A model generated the notes under the pieces. The model searched no databases and was not told where the DNA came from. It saw nothing but the letters and a program-made list of their open reading frames with translations. The position numbers were made by a program, and so were the translations under genes. Shown here piece after piece: positions 9,274-17,078 of a stretch of DNA of 64,000 bases. The first letter of the stretch is position 1. Every line of letters begins with the position of its first letter. The stretch covers positions 62,001 through 126,000 of the forward strand of contig JACHLS010000012.1 in the NCBI GenBank assembly GCA_014204635.1, written 5' to 3'. Source of the stretch: Sporosarcina luteola. Its GTDB lineage: Bacteria; Bacillota; Bacilli; Bacillales_A; Planococcaceae.

Positions 9274-10191
9274 ATGGAGATACCGTTTGAATTTCAAAGA
9301 AAAATTGTTGGATGTTTTAGGGAGGAAGGAGAAAGGTGGCTTGCTTCACTCCCTGAGAAAGTCGCTCATTACGCAGAACTATGGGAATTGACCATCCAAG
9401 GCCCTGTTTCTAATTTATCCTATAATTATGTCTTGTTCGTTGAGGATGCACTTGGACAACCATTTATCTTGAAATTGGGCGTCCCTAATTTTGATTGTCG
9501 GAATGAGATGGATACAGTCGGGCAGTATGACGGCAATGGCTGCGCCAAACTGGTGAAGGCAGATCGTGAGGCAGGGGTGATGCTCCTGGAAAGAGTATTG
9601 CCGGGGACCATGCTTTCGGAACGGGAAGATGAAGAGGCGGTTATTCGAATCTTTCTGACTACTTGGAAGGCGATACGCAGGGAGTTGCCGACCGACCGCA
9701 AGATACCAATGATTACTGATTGGGCTGTTTCATTGACCCAGTATGCTGCTGGCCAGTCGAATCCTGCAATCCCCAGAGATTTTATTGAAAAAGCGGAAGG
9801 CTATATTAAGAGAAGTATGGACCATCCGCAGCACCATGCACTTCTTCACGGAGATCTCCACCATGAGAACATCCTCTATTCCGAAGAACGTGGTTGGTTA
9901 GCAATTGATCCAAAAGGGGTCGGCGGTGATCCATGTTTCGATCTTGTGTCTTTCATGATAAATCATGTGATGAACAAACCGGATCCTCGGGCGGTGCTTA
10001 CGTATCGTGTCAATCGAATCAGCGAGGAATTGGAGTTGGACAAGATCCGTTTATTGAAAGCAGCAGTTGGTTTGTCCACATTATATGCATGCTGGGCCCT
10101 CGAAGACCAGTCGGATTGGCAGGATACATATCAATGTGCTATTTGGTTCAATGAATTGCTAGAAGAATCTATGAATCTTTCTATATTGTAA
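9274..10191 (+). CDS. Streptomycin 6-kinase-like aminoglycoside phosphotransferase (APH_6/hur family)
   Basis: The 305-residue protein belongs to the APH(6)/hydroxyurea-phosphotransferase branch of the kinase-like aminoglycoside phosphotransferases. The catalytic loop is LHGDLHHENIL at about residues 190-200 and the metal-binding segment IDPKGVGGDPCFDL follows at about 211. Chromosomal members in Bacillales often have no proven role in resistance, so this should be called resistance-like only. ATG at 9274 follows GAGAGGTGG and lies 4 bases after the stop of the restored hydrolase frame, supporting operon organisation. Confidence 0.88.
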   Translation: MEIPFEFQRKIVGCFREEGERWLASLPEKVAHYAELWELTIQGPVSNLSYNYVLFVEDALGQPFILKLGVPNFDCRNEMDTVGQYDGNGCAKLVKADREAGVMLLERVLPGTMLSEREDEEAVIRIFLTTWKAIRRELPTDRKIPMITDWAVSLTQYAAGQSNPAIPRDFIEKAEGYIKRSMDHPQHHALLHGDLHHENILYSEERGWLAIDPKGVGGDPCFDLVSFMINHVMNKPDPRAVLTYRVNRISEELELDKIRLLKAAVGLSTLYACWALEDQSDWQDTYQCAIWFNELLEESMNLSIL

Positions 10192-10211
10192 AGTAAAGGA
10201 GAGAACGACTG

Positions 10212-10745
10212 ATGAATAATGAAACGTTATTTGTAATTGATAAAAAAGATGAGTTGGGTGAAGAATTCAGTAAGCTTGTTTCCATGATGAATTACACGAG
10301 ATGGACCACGCTGCAGGAATTGGAAGGCCTGACTGTAGATGAATTGGATTATTTATATGATGACGAAGCCAATTCGATTGGTATGCTGCTTGCCCATATG
10401 GTGGCAGTAGAGAAGGCCTATCAAATTCAAACGTTTGAAAATCGCGATATTACAGAGGACGAAATGAAGGTGCTGAGTCCTGCTTTAGAATTAGGAGCGC
10501 CCGCCCGTGAACAAATTATAGGCCGTCCGGTCGAATACTATGTAACAGCTTTAAAAGAAACAAGACAGCACACCATTGATTCCTTTAAGAAATTGCCGGA
10601 TTCCTGGTTGTTTGAACAACAGCCGTTTTGGTGGGATCTTCCTGCTAATAACTATTTCCAGTGGTTTCATGTTTTAGAGGATGAGTTAAGTCATCGTGGC
10701 CAAATCAGGATTATTAAAAAGATGATGAGTAAAGTGAAAAATTAG
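10212..10745 (+). CDS. DinB family protein (putative metal-dependent enzyme)
   Basis: The 177-residue protein has the four-helix DinB/YfiT-like arrangement: an N-terminal helix with MMNYTRWTTLQ, the first metal-ligand region LLAHMVAVE near residue 60, and the C-terminal DELSHRGQI block with the conserved histidine. Members of this superfamily bind a divalent metal and include thiol-dependent transferases and stress-induced proteins of unknown function. It is preceded by AAAGGAGAG and follows the kinase-like gene by 20 bases, closing the operon. Exact activity unknown. Confidence 0.88.
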   Translation: MNNETLFVIDKKDELGEEFSKLVSMMNYTRWTTLQELEGLTVDELDYLYDDEANSIGMLLAHMVAVEKAYQIQTFENRDITEDEMKVLSPALELGAPAREQIIGRPVEYYVTALKETRQHTIDSFKKLPDSWLFEQQPFWWDLPANNYFQWFHVLEDELSHRGQIRIIKKMMSKVKN

Positions 10746-10788
10746 ATTGTCCGCAGCTTGGGCGTGTGATTCAGACATGCACTCCTTG

Positions 10789-10796
10789 CATACGAT
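10789..10796 (+). promoter_or_regulatory. Possible sigma-E -10 element of cotJ operon
   Basis: CATACGAT matches the sigma-E -10 consensus at 7 of 8 positions and lies 18 bases before the chosen cotJA start. The -35 is weak. cotJ is sigma-E controlled in B. subtilis. Confidence 0.35.
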
Positions 10797-10814
10797 AGCA
10801 TGAGGAGTGATGAT

Positions 10815-11033
10815 TTGGAGCACCCGTCTTTCCGGGGAAGTTACAGACCGTATGTGTCACCTTTAGATCCGTGTCCACCCATTCTCGTTAAGAAGTTCGT
10901 ACTGCCTCCACAAGTGTTTATGAACTTCCAGCCACCTGGCCTTCCGCAGTATACGCCGGCACAAGCGCTATTCCAAGGGTCCCTGTGGCCTGCCTTGGTT
11001 GATGGATTTTCACGGGAGGAGGGTATATCGTGA
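10815..11033 (+). CDS. cotJA: Spore coat-associated protein CotJA
   Basis: The 72-residue product contains the CotJA core SPLDPCPPILVKKFVLPPQV followed by the short Pro/Gln-rich C-terminus typical of this family. CotJA is made in the mother cell and associates with the forespore coat, partly through CotJC. I place the start at TTG 10815, since AGGAG lies 7 bases upstream; an in-frame ATG at 10800 overlaps that ribosome binding site. The stop overlaps the cotJB start (GTGA). Confidence 0.92.
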   Translation: MEHPSFRGSYRPYVSPLDPCPPILVKKFVLPPQVFMNFQPPGLPQYTPAQALFQGSLWPALVDGFSREEGIS

Positions 11034-11299
11034 ACCCAGCGTTCCAAGAAGAACGTGAACTGATGCTGCAGTTGCAGGAAGCGGATTTTGTCGTTGTCGA
11101 GCTAACCCTCTATACTGATACGCACCCCAATGATCAGGATGCTTTGAACCAGTGGAGGGAAGCGATTAAACGGGCCTCCGCGATCAGGCGTCAATATGAA
11201 AGCCGTTACGGTCCGCTCTCTCTTCATTCCATACCGACCGAACAGGCAATTGAGGCCGGTTGGCGTTGGAATCAGCCGCCATGGCCATGGCAAAGGTGA
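11030..11299 (+). CDS. cotJB: Spore coat protein CotJB
   Basis: An 89-residue protein with the CotJB signature LQEADFVVVELTLYTDTHPN (residues 16-35) and the C-terminal YESRYGPLSL segment. CotJB works with CotJA and CotJC in the spore coat. The start is GTG at 11030, with GGGAGGAGGG upstream inside cotJA and a 4-base overlap with the cotJA stop, which indicates translational coupling. Confidence 0.93.
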   Translation: MNPAFQEERELMLQLQEADFVVVELTLYTDTHPNDQDALNQWREAIKRASAIRRQYESRYGPLSLHSIPTEQAIEAGWRWNQPPWPWQR

Positions 11300-11314
11300 A
11301 GAAAGGGGACCGAT

Positions 11315-11884
11315 ATGTGGGTTTATGAGAAAAAGCTGCTATACCCAGTGAAAGTGGACACATGCAACCCGAAGCTTGCGAAATATTTGATGGAACAATA
11401 CGGAGGGGCCGACGGAGAATTGGCTGCCGCACTCCGGTATATGAATCAACGGTATACGGTTCCTGATAAGGTGATCGGCGTGTTGAATGACATTGCCACG
11501 GAAGAATTTTCACATCTTGAAATGATTGCGACCATGATTTATAAACTGACGAAGGACGCGACACCTGAACAATTGGTGGAAGCTGGTCTTGGTGCCCATT
11601 TTGTGAACCATGGCCATGATCTCTTTTACGAAAATGCTGGCAATGTTCCTTTCACTGCAACCTATATTCAAGCAAAAGGCGACCCAATTGCGGACCTCTA
11701 TGAAGATATTGCAGCGGAAGAAAAAGCGAGAGCTACCTACCAGTGGATCATCGATGTGTCAGATGATACCTCGCTGAATGACGCTCTCCGTTTCTTGCGG
11801 GAACGCGAGAATGTGCATTCCTTGCGCTTTAGAGAATCGGTTGAAATTCTGAAAGAAGAGCGAGATCGGAAAAAGTTTTTTTGA
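11315..11884 (+). CDS. cotJC: Spore coat protein CotJC, manganese-catalase fold
   Basis: The 189-residue protein is full length for CotJC, which has the ferritin-like manganese catalase fold. Visible family features are the N-terminal MWVYEKKLLYPVKV, the metal-ligand helix IATEEFSHLEM near residue 64 and the second helix pair with AAEEKARATYQW near residue 134 and ERENVHSLRF near 165. It is deposited on the spore surface and probably detoxifies peroxide or acts as a structural coat protein. Last gene of the cotJABC operon, followed by a terminator. Confidence 0.96.
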   Translation: MWVYEKKLLYPVKVDTCNPKLAKYLMEQYGGADGELAAALRYMNQRYTVPDKVIGVLNDIATEEFSHLEMIATMIYKLTKDATPEQLVEAGLGAHFVNHGHDLFYENAGNVPFTATYIQAKGDPIADLYEDIAAEEKARATYQWIIDVSDDTSLNDALRFLRERENVHSLRFRESVEILKEERDRKKFF

Positions 11885-12196
11885 GAAATTAAAGAATAAG
11901 AAGGCATCTCCTTCTTTGTGTAGACAATGCAATACTTGTCTGCACATTTTTTTATAACTGAGAAATCATCATATACCATCTCTTTCATCGTGTTTTATTC
12001 TAGGTAAGGCATACTAAATGACTAGTTTGCCAGATAAGATGATAAGGAATGAGAACAATATGATACAATCAATTCAGCTATTTTACAGAGATGGGATATG
12101 CATTCCTGACTTTGTTAAACAATTTTACAGTAATTGGTCCAACGGCTAAAGTGTATTGCCTTCTATTTGATCTACAGAAGCAAAGGGGTGTAAATA
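11885..12196. other. Intergenic stretch between cotJC and the DUF2339 gene
   Basis: This 312-bp gap holds the cotJ terminator at its left end. The rest is AT-rich, with no open frame carrying a plausible ribosome binding site. It presumably contains the promoter of the DUF2339 gene, but I could not pick one with confidence. Confidence 0.5.
11918..11953 (+). terminator. Intrinsic terminator of the cotJ operon
   Basis: GTGTAGACAA pairs completely (one G-U) with TTGTCTGCAC around an 8-base loop, followed by seven T. Confidence 0.9.
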
Positions 12197-14392
12197 TTGT
12201 CCAGAGATTTGGATAGCATGCAAAGAAGAATGTCTGAATTGGAGCAGGAGTTTCTCAAATTAAAAAAGGAACTAGCTGAAATGGGAAACAGCCCACCTGC
12301 AGAAACACAGACTTCCATGGAAGCGGAATTATCAGTTCCATTAGAGAACCAGAAGGAACCTATTCATGAAGAGGTTCCGGAGGAAATCGCACCATCAGAG
12401 AAGGAACTGCTTGAAGGAAATATTGATATTTCTAGAGAAAACGTGACACAAACAAATACACGGCTTTCTCCTACACCATTGCATACACAACCGCATGCAT
12501 CGGACCAGTCGAGGCAGGTGGAATTCAACTTAGAGAAAATGCTTGGCCTTTGGCTGCCGCGAGTGTTTATGTTTATCTTGCTGTTAGGTGTTCTTTGGGG
12601 ATTAAAGGTTGCGATTGATCATGGATGGATAACGGATGGAGTACGCATACTCCTCGGATATGCTGGAACAGCCCTTCTTTATTATGGAGGAATGAAGAAT
12701 ATCAAGAACTCCCGTGTTCCATTTGGATTAACGCTATTAGGCGGTTTTATCGCGCTCGGCATTGTAACGACATTTGCAGCACATCATCTATACGGCTATT
12801 TTCCATACTTTGTAGCGTTTCTGATTGCTGTCGCCTATATCGCTGCAGGTTTATGGTTGTCCAGTCGAATACAATCAGAAACATTGACAGTGTTTTCTGC
12901 TATTGCAGGTTTCCTTCTGCCTTTTCTTTTGGAGGAAACGAATGCCAGCACGATTCAGTTCACTGGCTATCTCTTATTATTGTTCCTATCTTTATTCTAT
13001 ATTTCGTTGAAACAAGGGCATATATATTCCTTCTATGTTTCATTTAGTTTGTACCATCTAACATTGTTCATTTATACAGTCATGAATATGTTCATTGTTG
13101 ATAAGGGAATCGTCGTATTGACTGTATTGGTTCAACATGTTGTCTTGCTTGCCGCGTATATGAAAGGGTTAAGCAGGAAAGCGGTATCTAGCGAGGTCAT
13201 GTTATACGCCAATGCGGTGAGTGCATTTGTATGGGTATCCATTCTGGAATATGAAATGCGTTTAGCAACTTTTGCTTTCTTGGTCGTTCTTTACAGTGTT
13301 CTTTCCTTGATAGTTTATACAAAGGGCGAAACGTTTCGGGTGAGCATTTTCACATCAATTTCGATTGTAGCTGCAAGCGTGCTTATTCTGGCACTCCGAT
13401 TGGATGAGCCTCTTATCCAATTAACCATGTTACTCATTATCGCGACTCTTGGCCTATGGCTCGGTATTCGGTTCGACAGTGTTCGGTTGATGGTAGTTGG
13501 AGCATTTGCCTATACTGTTGTTGCCTCGGCTGTTTTGTCTATCATTCAAATTAATGCGTTTGTTTCTATCGAACATCTCATTTGGTTGATCTTCATGTAT
13601 ACGATTGTCTTAATCTATTACACGTTAACTCAATATGCACCCTCGTTCTTAAAAGGACAAGAAAAGCCGATCAATAGTAGTTTTATCGCTGGACAACTTG
13701 TTTTTCTTTTATACGTTGGTTATTTAGTAGGCATTTTCGTCGAACAACTTCACTTAAACATGGTTACGACCATGCATGTCTTTTTCTTTGTCTTTTTGAT
13801 TGCCATCGCGACGACATTTAGTTTTTTCAAGTGGCACCGCGGAATGTATTTGGCACATGCTGCGGTAATAGAATTTCTCCTGTTAGGCCTGTTTGTCTTA
13901 TTATTCAATTTGACAAACAGTTCAACTATGGAGGGTTTATGGTTGAATCTGTTTGTCCAAATCCTTTATGTTGTCTGCTTATCCTTTCTATTTTTAACCA
14001 TCTTCAAAGAAAAGTTCTATTTCAGGCCAGAGTTATTTAAACGCTTGATTCCGGTTTTAGCAGTCACGATGCAAGTGCTCTATTTTATCTTTTTGAATAA
14101 ATGGTATCTGACCATTGCACTCGGTTACAAGTGGGAATGGGAATACATCCTTTTTATTCATACATTCCTTCTTATGGCTTTTGCTTTCACCTCATTCAGC
14201 ATAGGAAAAGTCATGAAATGGAAGGTTGTCAAAATACTTGGAGCTGTTTTGGTCGGCTTCTGTTTGCTCAAACTATTCCTCGTGGATATGGCAAGCATTT
14301 CGATTTTAATCCGTGCCATATTGTTCATTGTCGTCGGAGTTGTAGGACTGCTCTATTCAAGGACACTATTAAAAGAAGAGCCCGTCAAATGA
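12197..14392 (+). CDS. DUF2339 multi-pass membrane protein
   Basis: The 731-residue protein has a soluble N-terminus (a coiled-coil-like helix at residues 1-30, then a Glu/Pro/Thr-rich linker to about 115) followed by roughly 20 predicted hydrophobic segments to the C-terminus. The first segment starts LEKMLGLWLPRVFMFILLLG, the hallmark of the DUF2339 family of integral membrane proteins; function unknown. Translation begins at TTG 12197 after AAAGGGGTG. It is probably transcribed alone and ends near a bidirectional terminator. Confidence 0.9.
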   Translation: MSRDLDSMQRRMSELEQEFLKLKKELAEMGNSPPAETQTSMEAELSVPLENQKEPIHEEVPEEIAPSEKELLEGNIDISRENVTQTNTRLSPTPLHTQPHASDQSRQVEFNLEKMLGLWLPRVFMFILLLGVLWGLKVAIDHGWITDGVRILLGYAGTALLYYGGMKNIKNSRVPFGLTLLGGFIALGIVTTFAAHHLYGYFPYFVAFLIAVAYIAAGLWLSSRIQSETLTVFSAIAGFLLPFLLEETNASTIQFTGYLLLLFLSLFYISLKQGHIYSFYVSFSLYHLTLFIYTVMNMFIVDKGIVVLTVLVQHVVLLAAYMKGLSRKAVSSEVMLYANAVSAFVWVSILEYEMRLATFAFLVVLYSVLSLIVYTKGETFRVSIFTSISIVAASVLILALRLDEPLIQLTMLLIIATLGLWLGIRFDSVRLMVVGAFAYTVVASAVLSIIQINAFVSIEHLIWLIFMYTIVLIYYTLTQYAPSFLKGQEKPINSSFIAGQLVFLLYVGYLVGIFVEQLHLNMVTTMHVFFFVFLIAIATTFSFFKWHRGMYLAHAAVIEFLLLGLFVLLFNLTNSSTMEGLWLNLFVQILYVVCLSFLFLTIFKEKFYFRPELFKRLIPVLAVTMQVLYFIFLNKWYLTIALGYKWEWEYILFIHTFLLMAFAFTSFSIGKVMKWKVVKILGAVLVGFCLLKLFLVDMASISILIRAILFIVVGVVGLLYSRTLLKEEPVK

Positions 14393-14482
14393 ATGAGAAG
14401 AGATTCACCTAACACTCAAGAGTCCGAGGGGAAACATCCAAATAGTATATGTTCTACATGATATCGCAATTGTCATGGCAAC

Positions 14483-14511
14483 AAAAAAACGCTCAGATTG
14501 AGCGTTTTTTT
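14483..14511. terminator. Bidirectional intrinsic terminator
   Basis: AAAAAAACGCTCA and TGAGCGTTTTTTT form a near-perfect hairpin with a 3-base loop. Both strands have A/T tails, serving the DUF2339 gene on the plus strand and the small membrane protein gene on the minus strand. Confidence 0.92.
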
Positions 14512-14536
14512 GTTTGGTCCAATCGGAAAAAGCGTC

Positions 14537-14803
14537 TTACCTTAAGTTCTTCCAAGATGTAAGCAAACCCATATATATAACTATTGCTAAACCAATAGTA
14601 GCTACATAATAATACCAAGATCCAAATAATAATAGCTTTGTCAGCAAGCTTGCTAGAAACACGATCGATCCAACACCTACTATATGCCGGATCATCGGCA
14701 AATGTAAAAACCTTTGACAGGCCTGGTAAACTAATAGCCCGGTCAATGCACTCATAGCTGCAGAAAATACAACAACAGAGAAGATGGTGAAATATAGTAA
14801 CAT
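14537..14803 (-). CDS. Small membrane protein, function unknown
   Basis: The 88-residue product is almost entirely hydrophobic, with three likely transmembrane segments (about residues 3-26, 41-59 and 62-80) separated by a short basic loop RFLHLPMIRH. I recognise no family. The start is well supported: AAGGAG lies 7 bases before the ATG. It converges on the DUF2339 gene, sharing its terminator, and is preceded by a nearly 1-kb gene-poor region. Confidence 0.75.
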   Translation of the reverse strand: MLLYFTIFSVVVFSAAMSALTGLLVYQACQRFLHLPMIRHIVGVGSIVFLASLLTKLLLFGSWYYYVATIGLAIVIYMGLLTSWKNLR

Positions 14804-15788
14804 GAAAAGACTCCTTACAATTTAATCAGCGGTATCGTACGAATGTCAGAAATGCATGAGCGAGCTTTGTTCTTCCGTTTCAGGCAGGCGCTTTTAGCGG
14901 ATATAGCTTCAGCCAATCGAACTGCGAAGGGTTCGGTTTTCCTTATTTTCTAAGGCTCTACAGAAAGTAAGGAAGCCAATTGCTTCAATCGCACTGCTTT
15001 TGCATTCATACAGGAATCGCTCGCCGTCCTACACTTAATGCAGTGGAAACGATCCAATTGACCTTAATAACACGCTCTCTACCGCTCCTGTTTTTTTTCC
15101 TGCCATCCTGATAATCTATAAAGAAAGTTTAACACACTTCCTGCTATTTCCATCGGTTGATTGTTTTAATTCCTATACTTTCTTGAAACAATGAATCCAG
15201 ATATAAACAATACCGACGTTGGATATGAGTCACAATTCCGTTTTACTTTGAAAAAGCCTCTAGGCAACTATTACGTCGGCAAATGGTGACCACGTTTTAG
15301 TTGTTGTTTACGGTTGTACCTAAATACACCGCTTCTGTGATCCTCTTTTTCGTTTTCTTACAAAAGGGAAATGAAGGTATATGTTGTCCTCCTTACGATA
15401 GTTCCCTCATGTCGCATTCGACAAAAATGGAAGCGGCTATTTTCACAATAAAGGAGTTTTCATTCCCGCATTCTATTTTTTAGTCAAAAAAGACAAGCTG
15501 TTTTTATTACTGAATGGGGCTCAGAAGAATCAGCACCATCCTAATAGGAGTTTGTTTAGACAGTTTTGCAATTGGCTCGAATTGCTAGCAGCCGAGTACC
15601 GTAAATAGGATGTAGGAAGGGTCGGTGATTAGCTTATGTTTAGGATTGTACCAACCTCCTTTATTGTCTTTAATTCATTTGCCAAGGAACGTTACAAAAA
15701 ATGCTTTAGAGGGAACAAATAAAGTGTGAATCCATTGGACAAGGGGAAACGTATAAATACATAACAAGCGAAGAAAAAGGTGATTGAA
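14804..15788. other. Gene-poor region with a decayed repeat
   Basis: About 985 bp without a convincing gene. The left part (14868-15062) is a degenerate copy of the interspersed repeat seen at 55029-55264. The remainder, 15063-15788, contains only short frames with no ribosome binding site, including one of 60 codons at 15301-15483 that I do not believe. It may be degraded mobile DNA. Confidence 0.6.
14868..15062 (+). repeat. Degenerate interspersed repeat (copy D)
   Basis: It can be aligned with the repeat at 55029-55264 from its first bases to its last (ATCCAATTGACC against CTCCAATCAACGG). The best-conserved block is GCTTCAGCCAATCGAAC followed by GCGAAGGGTTCG. No transposase gene is attached here, so the repeat can exist apart from the IS1182 element. 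Confidence 0.65.
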
Positions 15789-16790
15789 ATGAAAAATTGG
15801 CTTTCGGATGAAGAGTTTGATCATATATTCAGAGAAAAATCAGAGGAAATTAATGAGCAGCTGGAGCGGGAAGTCCTCATTGCATTAATTGGTGACGTGA
15901 ACGCTGGAAAGTCTTCCACAATTAACAAGCTGATGGGCGCTGATGTGGCCCAAGTTGGTGCAAAGCCTGGTGAAACGCAAGAGGTTAAACAGTTTGTCTT
16001 CCGGAAGAACATCATCTTTGTTGACACACCGGGGCTGGACGATATCTATAGCGAGCATTCCGCTGAAACAATGAAATTCTATAAGAAAGCAGATGTCATT
16101 TTGTTCTTCCTGAACGCAGCAGGAACCGTTCTTTCCGAAACAGAACTTGCATCATTGAAGAAGATTGCGAAAGTGAATAAGGATATTGTCATCGTGCTCA
16201 ATAAAATTGACGCAGCAGACGATATACCCGCTCTTGTCAACTATATTAAACAGCACACAGGCTACCAGTATGCTGTAACGCCGATCTCGTCTCGAACAGG
16301 GGAGAACATCGGGATGCTGCAAAAAGAAGTATTAGACATTTTGGAGTCAAAAAAAAAGGATATTTTAATGGCCGCTAACATGGCTGATAAATCCGCTATC
16401 GCCAATCGGTGGATTTTGGGAGCCGGTGCTTCCGCAGCGACCATTGGAGCTGTACCGATTCCTGGATCGGATTTTATTCCGCTTACTGCGCTTCAAGTGA
16501 GTCTCATGCTTAAGCTATCTACCTTGTATGGAAAGCCGATTTCCAAGGACAACGCCAAGGAGTTGATCATCGCGACTATTGTAGGGAATATTGGAAAGAC
16601 GGTTTTCCGGCAAATAGTTAAAGTAATCCCAGGAGCGGGTATGGTGGCGGGAGCCAGCGTTGCTGGGGCGATGACAATTGCATTGGGGCAAGCTGTCAAA
16701 TATGCATATGAAAACGGTATAGAGCTTACTCCGAAATCATTGAAGCCGATTTACCGGAAGTTTTTAAAGAAGCGGGAAACCGAGTCCTGA
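15789..16790 (+). CDS. Era-like GTPase with DUF697 C-terminal domain
   Basis: The 333-residue protein has a complete TRAFAC GTPase domain: G1 GDVNAGKSS at residues 35-43, G3 DTPG near 79, G4 NKID near 137 and G5 SSRTG near 165. The C-terminal third is a DUF697 (YcjF-like) domain with glycine/alanine-rich hydrophobic helices (GAGASAATIGAVPIPGSDF) that could insert into or contact the membrane. The role of this combination is unknown. I prefer ATG 15789, as AAAAAGGTG lies 6 bases upstream; an in-frame GTG at 15780 falls inside that site. Confidence 0.9.
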   Translation: MKNWLSDEEFDHIFREKSEEINEQLEREVLIALIGDVNAGKSSTINKLMGADVAQVGAKPGETQEVKQFVFRKNIIFVDTPGLDDIYSEHSAETMKFYKKADVILFFLNAAGTVLSETELASLKKIAKVNKDIVIVLNKIDAADDIPALVNYIKQHTGYQYAVTPISSRTGENIGMLQKEVLDILESKKKDILMAANMADKSAIANRWILGAGASAATIGAVPIPGSDFIPLTALQVSLMLKLSTLYGKPISKDNAKELIIATIVGNIGKTVFRQIVKVIPGAGMVAGASVAGAMTIALGQAVKYAYENGIELTPKSLKPIYRKFLKKRETES

Positions 16791-16804
16791 ATAAGCAGAT
16801 CAAG

Positions 16805-16840
16805 AACCAACACTCTTACTGAGATTGTTGGTTTTACTTT
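16805..16840 (+). terminator. Intrinsic terminator after the GTPase gene
   Basis: AACCAACA pairs with TGTTGGTT, with an inner CTC/GAG pair, followed by TTTACTTTG. It lies 15 bases after the stop. Confidence 0.75.
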
Positions 16841-17078
16841 GTGAAAAAATATTTTAAAAAACTTTATATTTTCATTTAAGTTGTTGTGGGGAGTTTATAA
16901 AGAAATGTTTTCATATCAAGCATCATAGAATAGTTAGTAGTTTACCAGTCTGGATGTCGTTCCAACATTTACCTCTATCTTTTTCGTGAAATAAGATTAA
17001 TAATGTTCAACGTGGGTATTAGAGAGATGGGAGTACTCACCCTTACTAGATTCATTATTACGAGGAGGAAGTTATTAA

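Noticed and set aside
9274..10191. Acquired streptomycin resistance gene
   Set aside because: The kinase motifs are right, but the gene lies in a chromosomal operon with no mobile-element context; resistance cannot be claimed.
15301..15483. 60-codon plus-strand frame in the gene-poor region
   Set aside because: No ribosome binding site, no recognisable sequence and codon use unlike neighbouring genes.
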